Of a stretch of 64,000 bases of DNA, positions 33,823-45,866 are shown piece after piece. This DNA comes from Absidia repens (Eukaryota > Mucoromycota > Mucoromycetes > Mucorales > Cunninghamellaceae): the NCBI GenBank assembly GCA_002105175.1, contig MCGE01000011.1:744001-808000 (forward strand). Reading direction: 5' to 3'. The notes below the pieces were generated by a model. It worked only from the letters and a program-made list of their open reading frames with translations. It did not search any database and was not told the origin of the DNA. A program made the translations under genes and the position numbers. Numbering within the stretch: position 1 is the first letter of the stretch; every line of letters begins with the position of its first letter.

Positions 33823-35097
33823 TCAGATGCGATTGATATTGGTAGAGAATTCTTGGCTACACACAGGACACTAAATGTATAACAAAAATAATAATAATAA
33901 TAAAAAGTCAGTAAAAAGCCCGATTCACACACATCCGCTGAAAAAAAAAATCAAGGAGAAACTACTTTACCGAGGATTTATAACCAGTGAGCCAGGGATC
34001 AATACAGACGGTGTGGAAGGTGTGCCGGCAAGGTAGGACACGATATTCTGAGCCTTGATCAAAATAGTCTAAACAAATAGGACATTCGGTTTCATCTTTA
34101 TCATCATCCATTGTTGTGGTAGGCGTAGTAGTGGCGGATGAGATGGTGTTACAGTGCCTTGGAAGACAGATTTCAAGATCAATCTCGTTCAGCGTAGCAT
34201 GTTTTTGAAGATGTTGTTGCTGGTGTTCATATTGGCATAATGAGGATATATATTGTTTTCGAATTCGTAGAAGAATCAACGCCAAGATAAATAATAACAC
34301 AGGACAAATCATCAGAATGATGGTAGAAGTGCAATCTAAGGTTGTCGATAACCTATGTATAAATAACAAAGCCAAAAAAAAAAAAAAAAAGGTCCAAAAA
34401 AGGTGAGGAGAATGTCCTATTTCTTTTTCTCCGAGTCACACAGAAGCACTGAGTACTATATTTACCAAGGAATTTTGTCTTCATCTTCGAGTAACACAAG
34501 TAAACGTCTTGAATTCCGCATTTGCAGCTGCTGAGCATAAAGGAGTTGACTGTATTCTGTACGAGTCAGAAAAATACTTGGGATTTTAATATCAGAAGTA
34601 TTGTCTATAAATCAATATATTAATTTTTATTAATAAGAAAAGCAAAACTACATAGTATGTGTCATTTCATTTACCTTCAGAGGACATTGTGATCCATTCT
34701 AACGAGTATTCATCGCCCACGATAACAGCAATGGCGCCACTATTTTGCATAGATTGGACTTTATCTTGAAAAGAGCACCCGCCTCGATGTACCAAAGCAA
34801 TCCAACGGGTGTCTGGTCCTTGCACTATTTGGCAACCTGTAGTGTCCTCCAGTGGTTGGTACACGTGTGCTAATAGTCCATATTCACCAATCCTTGGTCC
34901 AAAAGCTGAAGTTTGTGATATCAGTGTTTGATTTGTTGACTAATATTTCATAAAAGTATATAAAGTTATTGAGTTCCTGTCAAGAATAAACGGGATCCAT
35001 TCCTTACCATGACGCGCACAGAAGCCTCTACGTGGAAGAAGAAGGTAACCATAAATATTAATAGGGTTGGTATTGAAAGGCGCGAATTGGAGTTCAT
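33823..35097 (-). CDS. PA-TM-RING E3 ubiquitin ligase (RNF13/GRAIL type)
   Basis: Five exons on the minus strand: 35097-35008, 34939-34675, 34604-34466, 34352-33971 and 33870-33823, giving 307 aa. Exon 1 encodes a hydrophobic signal peptide (LLIFMVTFFFHVEA). Residues of about 31-150 form a protease-associated domain: FGPRIGEYGLLAHVYQP, ALVHRGGCSFQDKV, and SGAIAVIVGD are the typical strands. A single transmembrane helix follows (TIILMICPVLLFILALILLRI). The cytosolic RING-H2 runs from CPICLDYF through CRHTFHTVCIDPWL to CPVC, whose last Cys pair is on the 48-bp final exon. Such ligases sit in endosome or vacuole membranes and ubiquitinate membrane cargo. Only 15 residues follow the last intron, so the C-terminal tail is very short for the family. 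Confidence 0.92.
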
Positions 35098-35439
35098 CTT
35101 TGAAGAAGAATGTAAAAGCTGAGGCACGAATGTAAGCAGAGTAAAAAAAAAAAAATGAAAAGAAAAAAAGGAAAAAGGGAAAGGAGGGAAAAAAATCAGG
35201 TCCCCAGCCTTTATCATCAACAATGACTTTATTAAAATTCCGCGGTTTTACAATTTCTCCTTTTTGAGCAAATCCAAAGTCTCCCTGGTTTTTTCTTCTT
35301 CTCGTTTTTTCTTCAGCTCATGTATTCTTATTTTCTCAACTCCCCATCACCGTCACCCACGCTTTCTATTCATTAAATTGACTCTTCCGGCCTACATTTC
35401 TCCCACATTCCCGTTGTAGCAAACGTCGTTGAAAAGGCT
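35098..35439. promoter_or_regulatory. divergent promoter region, RING ligase and CaMKK-like kinase
   Basis: The start codons of the two diverging genes are 342 bp apart. The left part is A-rich; a pyrimidine-rich stretch at about 35255-35345 precedes the kinase start. A GC-containing motif, attccgcggttttac, lies near 35238-35252. No specific factor site can be asserted. Confidence 0.4.
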
Positions 35440-37534
35440 ATGGTATTAGCTGGTCGTTCCCTTATCCCATATAAAACCACTGGTAGTTTAGCACCAACAA
35501 ATCAACCCCATCTTCCTGACCATTGTATCCCTTCACCAGTTCTCACCACATACACCATTGTCAAAGACTATGATCCCATTACTGGCAACAAGATTATTAA
35601 CAACAAATATATGATCATCCGTGAACTGGGTCATGGTGTTCATGGGAAAGTCAAGCTGGCGCAGTCATTGAGAACGGCCGAATTCGTGGTAAGTCGTCCT
35701 TTCTTACTGAACTCACTTTTAGAACTATATACCTAATTATTCCCTCTCTATTTTTGTTGATTAGGCAATAAAGGTGGTGGACAAGCGTGTTCGCAAACGA
35801 CAACTGAATCATACGCTTTTACGACGAGCACAACAGCAACAACAACACCACCACCGCGACCGTCACCACCATCAGCACATGACTTGTATCGATAAGGAAC
35901 ATGAACAAAAGATTCGCCGTGAAATTGCTATCCTGAAAAAATCGATCCATCCTCATGTGGTCAAACTTATGGAAGTGATGGAAGACCCAGATGGCGACAA
36001 GATTTATATGGGTAACCGAGAAAATCAAGCCGATGATGCCGATGATGGCTTATATGATCAACTGACAATTTTATTATTTATACCTTAGTATTGGAATATA
36101 TGGACGGTGGAGAAATTCTATGGCGCGACGGTCAAGATCAACCTGTTTTGAATGTACATCAGGCTCGCTGTATCTTTCGGGATGTTGTCAGTGGATTAGA
36201 TTATTGTAAGCTCCGTAAAGATATCTCATTTTCATGCCTTATACAAATTGACTCTTTTTTTTTGGCTGGGGTACATTTGTGTTTGTATACTAGTACATTA
36301 TCAAGGCATCATTCATCGGGATATCAAGCCTTCCAATCTACTCTACTCCAAGGATCGGGTGGTCAAAATTACAGATTTCGGCGTCTCTTATTTCAACAAG
36401 TCATTGACTGGTGGGAACCGGTCGAAGTCAACAGAAGCATCTCAACAAGTGGACCATGCACTGGCAGAAACAGAAGGTACACCAGCATTTTTTGCACCTG
36501 AGCTATGTTGGGCAGATGATCCTGATCGACGTGACGAACGGTATCAAATCACAAAAGCGATTGACGTTTGGGCACTTGGCGTGACATTGTACTGTTTTAT
36601 CTTTGGTCGATGCCCATTTATTGCTGCTACTGAATATGAGCTATTTGAAGTTATTCCCAACCAACCTCTCATTTTCCCCGACGACAACAGCAACAATATA
36701 TTGGACGGACATCTTCAAGATCTTTTGGAACGCTTGATGGACAAAAACCCTTTAGATCGAATCACCTTGGAAGAAGTCAAAGCTCATCACTGGGTCATTC
36801 AAGATTTGGACCAACCTGAATTATGGTGGAATGAAGTCGATGTTCAACAGTATCGAACGGCCCATGTTACAGATGAAGATATGACTCAAGTTTATACAGT
36901 CGATACTATTACAGTAAATACTAAAGAGCATTGAGAAAGAGCGAGAAAAGGAACGGGATAGAGAAAATTGTACTAACTTGCGTTTTAATCTTCTTTTCTT
37001 TAGGATCGCCTCCGGAATTCCATTGACAAGTTATCCAGCTCATTTTCTCACCTGACCCAAAACATCACTCGACGACGATCAAAAAGACACTGTCAACCCA
37101 CAATCATTGAAAATCAACATATATGTACTGCCAGCGACCCACTCTACAACCCATCACCCACTATCAACATCACTTCATTATTACCACTGTCACCTCCACC
37201 TATGGTCACAACGATGCTATATATATCCAACGATCCACCTTCAGCAGCGTCTCCTTCTCCAAGGGATATGGTACCAGCAATGGTCATGCATGCTATTGAT
37301 AGCAGTGGTTCCAACTATACATCCAATGAAACCAACTACAGCGCCGAACTCAATACAGATGCTTTCGATAGGCGGCGACAAGATCAGCATCGTTATCATG
37401 GCGGTGCCGGCGATGGCAAGGAAGATGGCAGACAAAGGCACAAATACCAACGAAGCAGCTCATCTACTTCAAGCATGTCAGGTTTGGTGGTATCATTCGG
37501 CAGACATCAACAACAACCTACACCGAACTCTTGA
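35440..37534 (+). CDS. CaMKK-like Ser/Thr kinase (Sak1/Tos3/Elm1, Ssp1 group)
   Basis: Five exons: 35440-35688, 35765-36011, 36089-36205, 36294-36913 and 37004-37534, giving 587 aa. Likely an upstream kinase of Snf1/AMPK-type kinases. The Gly loop is ELGHGVHGKVKLAQ (about residues 62-75), the ATP lysine is Lys86 in AIKVVDK, the catalytic loop is IIHRDIKPSN (Asp214) and DFG is at 232-234. The activation segment ends EGTPAFFAPE, a form typical of this kinase group. A His/Gln-rich insertion sits between beta3 and the C-helix (about 101-120), as CaMKKs carry an insertion there. After the kinase domain, a Ser/Thr-rich tail of about 175 residues starts RLRNSIDKLSSSFSHL. The last intron skips a read-through stop 21 bp downstream. 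Confidence 0.9.
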
Positions 37535-38509
37535 TTATATTCTGTTTTGGGGTTTCAACAAACAATTAGTATGTTAGCATTTACCCTACTCCCTCCTTCT
37601 TTTTTTTTTTTTTTTTTTTTTTTAGTACCATCACGTTTATTATTATTGTTTTAATATTTATTATATTATTTAGTTCACTTATATGTATGTTATATTTTTA
37701 TCATTTTGGATTGCTATTTTTATTGTTTTGACGTTTTTGTTTATACTAGTTAACCCCCCCCCCACAAAAAGTACAATAAACCTTATATACATACGATATC
37801 ATATGCATACATTTTTTTAAGTCTGGGCTTTTAAACTTTCTGGTGTTTCGCAGAGGCTTTTTGGGAATCGTGATTTGTACAACGTGCTATTCTCATATAT
37901 TATTAGTTGCGGTTAGGTGTGGTACGCTGGTTATATGGTGGAGGTCATCTCTATTTATGGTGGGTATAGCAATGGTAGCTTTTAAAGTGGGTAAAGTAAT
38001 TACTTTTTAGCTATGGTGTTTTGGTTGCAGCGAGTAATTGAAGATACTTCGGAGCGCCTAGTTTTTTTTTCGGTAGCTCAAAATATTATTGCTGAAAGCT
38101 CATAAACCTGACGATACAGCGATTTTATTAACTATCAAATAATGGTTCTGTATAGGATGAATAGGCCAAATCTTCGCAGTATCCATACGGCCAATATTCA
38201 TATGTAGTGCAAATTAATGAGTTGTGTGTCATTGATATAGAGAAATCCATTTACAGCAAAACCACAGTAGATACCAGTATGGTAAAAGGACGTTGGGATG
38301 GATGGTGTCACTAAGGGTCAGTCGAAAAAAAAGTACGCGAGACAAATCTGAACCCCGAAATTTTGCTGCAATTATTTTTTTTTTGCTTGCTTTCTTTTTC
38401 TTCCTTTCTCTTCCTTTCGTGAACTTTTTTTTTTGCGACTTCTTTTTTTTTGTTTCTTTGTTAGTAAAATAATTTTTTACTCCTTTATTCCTTTTATATA
38501 TCTGTTACT
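37535..38509. other. intergenic: kinase 3' flank and RAC1 promoter
   Basis: The left part is the T-rich 3' UTR of the kinase gene, with an aataaa-like signal near 37774. The last 150 bp before the RAC1 ATG are pyrimidine-rich with a TATA-like tttatatatct at about 38493-38503. The middle (about 37850-38330) shows no recognisable feature. Confidence 0.5.
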
Positions 38510-39511
38510 ATGCAATCTATTAAGTGTGTTGTTGTGGGCGATGGGTAAGTTTTGTATATAAAGAAAACTAAATAAAAGGCGAAAAAAATTCAAGATGATG
38601 ATAGTCATCATCTTTGATATGCCTTTCTTTTGCTTTCATATCTTGCTCTCTTTTACTTGCATACCCTTTTTCCTTTTACTTACATATTTTGCTTTTTTTA
38701 GTGCTGTAGGAAAAACATGTTTATTGATCAGCTACACTACATCCGCGTAAGTATTCATACTGATAATATTATGTGATGACAATATTGTTGACCTCTTTTT
38801 CTCTCAAAGCTTTCCAGGTGAGTACATCCCTACCGTATTCGATAACTATTCAGCAAACGTAATGGTGGACGGAAAACCTATCAATCTTGGTTTATGGGAT
38901 ACTGCAGGTAAGTTCTTTTTTTCGGATAAGTTGGAGGTATCTTGTTGTTTTGACGACCAACGCTATATATCACCTCCTTCCGTCTCCTCAAAAATGCTAC
39001 GCATCAAATCACTTATCCATTTTCATTTTATTCAATCAAATAGGTCAAGAAGATTATGATCGCCTGCGTCCTTTGTCTTACCCTCAAACAGATGTCTTTT
39101 TGGTGTGTTTCTCACTGGTCAGTCCTCCATCTTTTGAAAATGTTCGGACAAAGGTAAGGATACACAAATCAATGTGCAAAGAGAGGACATATGAAACTTA
39201 CTCTATGTATGAAATAGTGGTATCCTGAAATCAGCCATCATGCACCAAATATTCCTATGATCTTGGTCGGAACAAAATTGGATTTACGAGAAGACCCTGA
39301 CACAGTGGAACGATTGAAGCAAAAGAAAATGAGTCCTATCTCTTATACACAGGCGTTACAAATGACAAAAGATATTGGTGCCGAAAAATACTTGGAATGC
39401 TCGGCTTTGACGCAAAAAGGTCTTAAGAACGTGTTTGATGAAGCCATCCGTGCCGTACTCTCTCCTGCCTCGGTGCGAACCAAGAAGAAGAAAGGTTGTT
39501 TGATCTTGTAG
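38510..39511 (+). CDS. RAC1: Rac-family small GTPase
   Basis: Five exons: 38510-38544, 38702-38746, 38810-38907, 39044-39153 and 39218-39511, giving 193 aa. Rac switches actin and polarity programmes and NADPH oxidase at the plasma membrane. The P-loop is GDGAVGKT (10-17), the effector loop reads [18 protein letters not shown], the G3 motif is [20 protein letters not shown], the specificity motif is GTKLDLRED and the G5 region is [19 protein letters not shown]. The Lys-rich tail ends CLIL, a CAAX box for geranylgeranylation (Cys190). [12 protein letters not shown] and [10 protein letters not shown] favour Rac over Cdc42 or Rho. Rac is absent from Saccharomyces but general in filamentous and early-diverging fungi. 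Confidence 0.97.
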
Positions 39512-40198
39512 ATAGAATCCCCTCTCCCCATCCCTATTTTTTTTTTACTGGTTATCTTCCATATACACATCGCACACTCTTGATCCCCCCCTTACCGTCG
39601 TTTCTTTATCATAGTATTAGTCAATCACATTTTATTATCCTTTTCCATCCACACTTATTCCTTTTTTTTTGTCTTCTTTTTTTTTATTATTCTATACAAA
39701 CTTATTTATTATTACTATTCTCTTACGTCTTTACAAAAATAAAAAAATAAAAACCTTTTGGTTGATTTGACATGTCTTCCTTTTGACCCTATTTTGACTT
39801 TTTGATGTTGACTGGTGAGCTGATGGGCGTACAAAATTTCATTTTCATTCCTGTATTTAAAACGGCGTTTCAATCACCAGTAGCGTAACAATATTACATT
39901 CATCCCCTTTTCCCTGCTGTGGTTCAACCCATATCGAACAAATCGCCCTTTTTTTTCAAAAAACAAAAAACAAAAAAACAACCCCTCCTCCCCACAAATA
40001 CATAAAAGTAAATATCAACATTCTAGAAATACCATCATTGCATTGTAACAAACATTTTATTTTATTTTTGAAGGAAAAGACAACAGGTAAAAATAATAAA
40101 AAACAAAGTTTGAAGTTTATTCCCGCCCAACTAGACTATAAACAATAAATAAAAACCCAATGTATGCGGGATAAATAACATAATAAAAATAAATCTAT
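39512..40198. other. intergenic between convergent genes RAC1 and NDK
   Basis: Both genes end into this 687-bp gap. The left side is very T-rich with aataaa-like signals near 39737-39751; the right side is A-rich with multiple aataaa motifs on both strands. No gene seen. Confidence 0.5.
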
Positions 40199-41459
40199 CT
40201 AGTTGTCGCTTTGGACCCATTCGGCACCAGATTGAGTCCAGTCGACCAATTCACCAGCCTTTCCAAACCACAAACCAATTTCCTTTTCAGCGGATTCGAA
40301 GCTATCGGAACCGTGGATGATGTTGCCTGGATGAAAAAAAAAAAATTGTCAATTCAATGGTATTGATATTTTGTAAAGAGTAATAATAAGATAGACTACT
40401 TACGACCAACAGAGATACAGTATTGACCACGGATGGTACCAGGGGCAGATTCCAAAGGATTGGTGGCACCGATCATAGCACGACCTTGACGGATGACATC
40501 CTTACCTTCCCAGACCTATTATTAATGATGATAATAATAAAGCATGTATTGAGTTCACCAACCCTTTTTCATACTTCCATGAACATTCCATTTTTTTTCT
40601 TCTTTCTTACCATAGCAACAACGGGACCTTGGCTCATGTAGTCGACCAATCCCTTGAAGAAAGGCTTCTTGCTAAGATCAGCGTAATGTTCTTCGGTCAT
40701 GTCACGAGAAGGAACAACTTGCTTCAAACCAACGAGCTTGTAGCCACGATCTTCGAAGCGTTGGATCACCTTACCAACAAGACCACGGTGAACACCATCG
40801 GGCTAAGGACAAAAAAAAAGTCAATCATCACAGTTCCCGCTCCCATATCTAGCCTTATTTTTTTTATCAACTTTCTTACCTTGACAGCAATGAAAGTACG
40901 TTCGCTGAAGGTACCCCTAAATTAGTAATAAAAACAAACATGAGCACAGAAGTGAAAAAAGGGAACGTGGGGCGCGGTTGATTTTACTTACTTGACACCG
41001 GCAATAGGCTTGGCGTCAGCGTAGATAGGAGCTTGGGCATCTAATACAAAAACAAAATGACAATGGATATTTGAAATTAGTTTCAATTTTTTTTTTTTAT
41101 TTATGGTCATGGTTTGCGGAAGACTTACTTTGCATGTAAGCGTAAGAGGCAGCGGCAGTGGCAACGGCACCAGCGGTAGCATAGGCAGCGAAGCGAGGAG
41201 CAGCACCAGCAGCAGCACGGTTAGCGGTAGAGAAAGCACGGGCTAAAAAGAAAAATTGATACACCATAGAGAAAACGCGTTAGTTTGCTAAAATGGAGGA
41301 GTGCTTTTTTTTTTCTTTTCTTTACCCTTGACAGCTTGAGTGGATTGACGGGCAGCTATAAAAAAGTAAAAGGAACAAAAAAAATTGAGTCGAACGCCAG
41401 TGAGTAGTGGTTGAAGGGTAGTTTTACTTACCAAACTTGGTGAAAGAACGAGCGAACAT
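40199..41459 (-). CDS. nucleoside diphosphate kinase with mitochondrial presequence
   Basis: Eight exons on the minus strand: 41459-41432, 41355-41326, 41242-41129, 41040-40992, 40916-40880, 40802-40611, 40515-40404 and 40326-40199, giving 229 aa. The enzyme transfers phosphate between nucleoside tri- and diphosphates through a phosphohistidine. The first 45 residues ([20 protein letters not shown]) are basic and lack acidic residues, followed by an Ala-rich hydrophobic stretch. This suggests import into mitochondria with a possible membrane anchor, as in NM23-H4-type enzymes. The core has [39 protein letters not shown] and RNIIHGSDS with catalytic His192. A compact palindrome (41592-41612) lies in the upstream region. 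Confidence 0.93.
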
Positions 41460-41984
41460 GGTAGTTAGTCTTAAGAGAAGAAAAAGTCGGAAGAAAAGAG
41501 AAAGGAAAAAAACAATTTGTCCTTTGGAATTATATATCCCAGAAACAAAAACAAAAAATAATTGTGACGCGTACCCACCGGTTTCCGATGCCGGTGTTTT
41601 ATTGAAACACCGTCCCGCCCAATAAGACCACCCGTCGCCCCCCCCCCTCTCCCTCCCCTCCACAATGAATCCACCTCACATGTTGTCCTGACTGTCGTTT
41701 CCTCACTGTCCCCAATCAATTGATCCAGCTGTCGCACTATTTTCATTCAAGACAAGCATAATGGTATTGGATGTTTTTTTTTTTATTCAAACGCAAAAAT
41801 AATATAGCTACACTAAAATGTAATAAAAACAGGGGATCAATACTATAGAACAATGCTTGAAAAATAAATACATAGAACACTACAACCACCACTTCAATAA
41901 AAAAAAAAAAGAGAGAGAGAGAGGAGGATACAGTCAATTCAGCACCCATCCTGTTCCATTTGTCAAAAAGCCCTATCGAGCGTA
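41460..41984. other. intergenic: NDK promoter and COX23 3' flank
   Basis: The left part holds the NDK promoter, with a CCAAT-type sequence (cgcccaata near 41615-41623) next to the inverted repeat at 41592-41612. The right part is the 3' flank of the minus-strand COX23 gene, with a GA microsatellite near 41911-41923. No gene seen. Confidence 0.5.
41592..41612. promoter_or_regulatory. perfect 8-bp inverted repeat in the NDK upstream region
   Basis: CGGTGTTT (41592-41599) and AAACACCG (41605-41612) are exact reverse complements around a 5-nt spacer. The element sits about 135 bp upstream of the NDK start codon, near a CCAAT-type sequence. It could be a dimeric factor site; that is inference. 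Confidence 0.35.
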
Positions 41985-42322
41985 TTAGAGTTGTCCTTCC
42001 CTTCGTAATTGGCGACGTTTTTGTTGCTATATAACAAATAAAACAATGCACAATTTAGCTTAGTACCATGTTTTTGCTGTTTTGTTTTCTTTCTTACCCA
42101 GTTCTTCTTGCACTCCCGATATTGAAGAAAGAAATATTCGCATTTGGACTTGTCGTAGTTGTTGACGTCTAAACATTTCATGGATTGTTTTTCTTCGACG
42201 GCACATGGACTCATATACTTTGTTGTTTCTTTCTTTTTAAATTGAGCATTGAAGTCATCAGGTGTTGAGAATTCATCAAAGGTTGGTTTTGGTGGTGGTG
42301 GTGGTGGTTTCGTCAAGGGCAT
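41985..42322 (-). CDS. COX23: twin CX9C assembly factor, COX23/CHCHD7-like
   Basis: Two exons on the minus strand, 42322-42098 and 42026-41985, giving 88 aa. A small intermembrane-space protein used in cytochrome c oxidase assembly and imported by the Mia40 disulfide relay. The N-terminus is Pro-rich (KPPPPPPKP). The twin motifs are C-AVEEKQSMK-C and C-EYFFLQYRE-C, each with exactly nine residues between cysteines. The spacing between the motifs and the following KKNWQQKRRQLRREG resemble Cox23, whose C-terminus after the second motif is similarly basic. Other twin CX9C proteins are the main alternative, but the DYDKSKC-like stretch before the second motif fits Cox23 best. Confidence 0.85.
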
Positions 42323-42891
42323 TTGAATATTTGATTGTTTTGATTCAAAAAAGGACCAAAAGACTGTAAAAAAGAAAAAAAAAATCCAAGTGATTTAAAC
42401 CCCCGCTCTAACTGGGCATATTTTTTATAGTAGCATTCATGACAGCACTAAGATTAAATCCGCCTGAAGTTCAAAGTGATACTCAAATGTTTGCATTGAT
42501 AATATATGTAATAATAAAGGGTCCTAAAATCAATTCACCCAAGCTGAATAAACACAATTCCCACGAACATAGTATGATCACTAATCCATTCATCCCAAGG
42601 CAATGTATTTTCCTCCAGTTTTTGGGCTATGAGGAGCCTGAGCTCTCACGATCAAGTTTCGTTGTTGAAAAAATACATACTACTGCTCCTTTTTAGTTGA
42701 ATATAGTTGAAATAATATAAAAAAACTGAAAAACAAAAAGTAATATCCTAAAAGTTCATGAGTCAGCCTTTATTCGGTGTTTAAAAACCAATTCCTGAAT
42801 TGTGCGGGGTATTTATAAAAGGAAACTTGGAGGTTTTCCTTACTTTTTTTTTTTTTCCTTCACAAGATTTATATATATTTGATACATTTCA
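42323..42891. promoter_or_regulatory. divergent intergenic region, COX23 and SDR genes
   Basis: Upstream region for both genes. A TATA-like tttatatatatttg lies at about 42868-42881, close to the SDR ATG, after a T-rich run at 42842-42858. Nothing else is recognised; the short plus-strand frame at 42439-42696 has no protein features. Confidence 0.4.
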
Positions 42892-44080
42892 ATGAATATT
42901 CCGTCTCTGTTTAATGTGAAAGACAAGGTGGTGTTAGTCACTGGCGGCGGACGTGGCATTGGTATGTATCAACATTTATTGCAATGCCATTCATTACTAA
43001 TCTTTTACTTTTCTTGATGCTGGATCCATAGGTGAAATGATCGCTTCCGTAAGTACACTGAAACAAAAATTCCAATGATATATAATGTTTTACTTATTTT
43101 TCTATCACTATTCAGGGCTATGTTGCTGCTGGTGCGAAAGTTTATATCTCATCTCGAAATGCCGATGTTTGTAACAAGGTAAGTATTCATCATGTAAAAA
43201 AAAAAAGCGTGCATATATAAGATAAACTCTAATTTTTCTTTTTCATGTTTCGTTTATCAAAGATTGCCCAAGAACTTTCCGCAAAGGGTCCTGGTAAATG
43301 TTTTGCTATTCCAGGAGATCTGCAAAAACTGGAAGATGTCAAACGCATTGTTGAAGAACTGTCCAAGGCGGAAGATCGTAAGTCCGATATTTGGTTTCGA
43401 GGGGCAGGAGGAGGACGATCTGATCGAGATTTTCTATGTTTGTTTCTAATCCCATTGTTTACTTCATATAGATTTGGATGTGCTTGTGAATAATGCCGGT
43501 GCAAACTGGAATGAATCCATCGATACTTACCCTGCAAATGCTTTCCAAAAGGTTGTCAATTTGAACTTGAACCGGGTATTTACCTTGAGTCAGCAGTAAG
43601 TGAAGGCCCCAATACAAATAGTATACGTGTCGAAAAATGTGGGATGATGACAAAAAAAAAAATTTTTTTAAAAAAATTAGATGTTTGCCTTTGTTACGTG
43701 CCAAGGCGTCTTCGGATCATCCATCAAGTGTGATTAATATCGGCAGTATCAATGGACTTCAACCACCGGGTATGGAAACGTATGCATATGCTAGTTCAAA
43801 AGCTGCTGTGCATCACCTTACCCGTCATTTGGCCGCTCGTTTGGGATCCGAAAATATTCTAGTCAATGCTATTGCCCCTGGAAGTTTCCCCTCCAAGATG
43901 ATGGCTGAAACCTTAAAGAAAAATGGTGACAAGATCATTGCTAACATCCCTTTGCATCGTGTTGGTACTCCCGAGGATATTGCTGGCACATGTATCTACT
44001 TGTCTTCCCGTGCTGGCCAATACACTACCGGGACTGTGATCCAGGTTGATGGCGGTGCCACTGTTGCTTCTCGTTTGTAG
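42892..44080 (+). CDS. short-chain dehydrogenase/reductase (classical SDR)
   Basis: Six exons: 42892-42961, 43032-43048 (17 bp), 43116-43178, 43263-43377, 43472-43595 and 43681-44080, giving 262 aa. A NAD(P)(H)-dependent oxidoreductase. Cofactor motif TGGGRGIG is at 17-24, NNAG at 95-98, catalytic Ser152, and YASSK at 166-170 gives Tyr166 and Lys170. The end reads TTGTVIQVDGGATVASRL, usual for the family. Arg21 and SSRNADVCNK after beta2 would suit NADP(H), an inference. It resembles fungal SDRs close to gluconate dehydrogenase or Rhamnolipid-type reductase groups, but the substrate cannot be assigned. The 17-bp exon 2 is unusually short yet required for frame. Confidence 0.9.
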
Positions 44081-45111
44081 TTTTCTCTTCTGTTGATGGA
44101 TGCTTTAGTATAGATTTACCCACACCCCGTCCCTTTAGTTTAGTTTGACTGTATTTTTGATGTTTTATATTGATAGAAATAAAAAATTGACGGTGTCATT
44201 TATTCATGATGAAATTGTGAAATATGTTTGCGTGATAGGCGATGACACTGTACTTTTCGGTGCTTATGCAGAGGTCGTAAAACTTACTGGTCTTGATGAC
44301 AACGAACTCGTGATGGAAAAAAAGGGGGTGCTGACAAAGAGAGAGGGGGGGGCGGCGATCATGGGATAGGAATCTAGTGGTGATGGAAATAATGACAACA
44401 CAGAGCCAAAAACAGACGCTATTTGATCATGTTGCACTATAGCTATCATTGTTTGTTTTTATTATTTTTAAATGACAGAATGATAAGGCATTGCAGATAA
44501 AATAGAATAAAAATGGAAATACAGAGCTACAGTAAGTGTGTATGTCTTTATGTCTAAGGTCACACACACACATACACACACACAGGTTATAGGCGATAGT
44601 CCAATCACTGTCAACTATACACCACGCAAACATACACAAACATTTGCACACGCACAATATGATGTCGGTATCATCATCAACCACGAAGATCATTTCACTT
44701 TTCACAACAATCATATAAACTCTAAATTTGACAGATATAATAATTTAACATGAGATTTTTATTGGTTTTTTTTAAGAATGTACAAAGATGGGTAATAAAA
44801 AAAGGTGGCAAGAGTATATAAAAGCTAATAGTAATAATAATAAAGATGGAATGGGGAAGTGAGATAAATATGTACTGTTTTTTTAAATAGTAAATGATGC
44901 TAATCATCGTTGATCAAAAGTAAAAAATAAAAGAATAATAAAAAAAGAGAGAGGTTCAAATGCAAAAAAAAAAAAAGAAGAAAGACAATTGGTAATAATA
45001 GGCAAGGGGGGATAAAAGGAGCGAGAGAGAGAGAGAGAGATATGGAGGGTATAAATATATACTAGCAGGAAAGGAAGGATGTGAAATAGTATGCATAAGG
45101 CTAGGATGAGA
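44081..45111. other. intergenic between convergent genes; several microsatellites
   Basis: Lies between the 3' ends of the SDR and orphan genes. Contains a CA-rich tract near 44562-44584 and a GA microsatellite near 45021-45040. Short frames such as 44145-44369 have no support. Confidence 0.5.
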
Positions 45112-45866
45112 TTAGACCTTTAACATTGGCGGAGATGACGGCCCACGCGTGGCTGGAGGTGAAGTGGGATTGGCTTGACAAACAGCAGATGGGTCTTCTT
45201 CATGTTTGCGTTTCCTATCTTGATTAGTAACCGCCAAGAGGGAGACCAAATCATCCTGTGTCCATAATGATTCGACTGGTGTGTGAGAGAGTAAGGATGC
45301 TCGGTCGGTGGTGGTGGTGGTGTTGGTGGCGGTGATGCTATCTGTCGCAGTAATTGTTGCTACCGTAGAGTGGGCGGTGGTCGAAGTGGTGCTGGGAGTC
45401 GAAGTCATTGCAGCGTCGGAATCTTGTTCGCCATTGGATTCGTCATCAGTGGCCAAGGTCATACTATGGCCATGCGCTGTGTCCTGGTGATGATAGGTGG
45501 TAGCTTCCTGGTCAGTTTCCGTAGTCGCTGTGGAGGTTGTTGTTGTAGCATTATCGAACCAAGAGGGAGGTAAGTAGCTGTCTAGTAATTGTTGAGAAAG
45601 GTAAGACTCTTCTTCAGTATCCGTCGTCATTTGATTGAACCACCAATCACTCTTTTGTTGCTGCTGTTGTTGCTGTTGAAGCAAATACATTTCTTGTTCA
45701 CGAGCATTGTTCCATAATCTATTAAGGGTAAAAAGAAATAAAAATAAAGAGAGAGAGAGGGAGCGAAAAAAAAAGGTCGAGTCAAAAAGCGGTTCTATAA
45801 AAAATAAAGGGAAAAAAAAGTTATGTAAACTTACCTTGTAATTTGTAAAGTTTTCCATAACGGCAT
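45112..45866 (-). CDS. Gln/Thr-rich protein of unknown function
   Basis: Two exons on the minus strand: 45866-45835 and 45718-45112, joined by a GT-AG intron in frame, giving 212 aa. The N-terminus MPLWKTLQITRLWNNAREQE is followed by a run of eight Gln, then KSDWWFNQM and SYLPPSWFDN, an aromatic, acidic middle that resembles short linear interaction motifs. A long Thr/Ser-rich stretch and a basic patch (QDRKRKHEED) with a Pro/Ser tail follow. No folded domain, signal peptide or membrane segment. The composition suits a transcription-related or adaptor protein, but this is a guess. Joining of the two exons and the conserved-looking N-terminus argue for a real gene. Confidence 0.6.

Noticed and set aside
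36914..36934. Stop codon ending the kinase right after its catalytic domain
   Set aside because: The stop lies past a good donor (ACA/GTAAAT); splicing to 37004 extends an in-frame tail of 177 codons including its stop, with typical regulatory composition, so the longer model is preferred.
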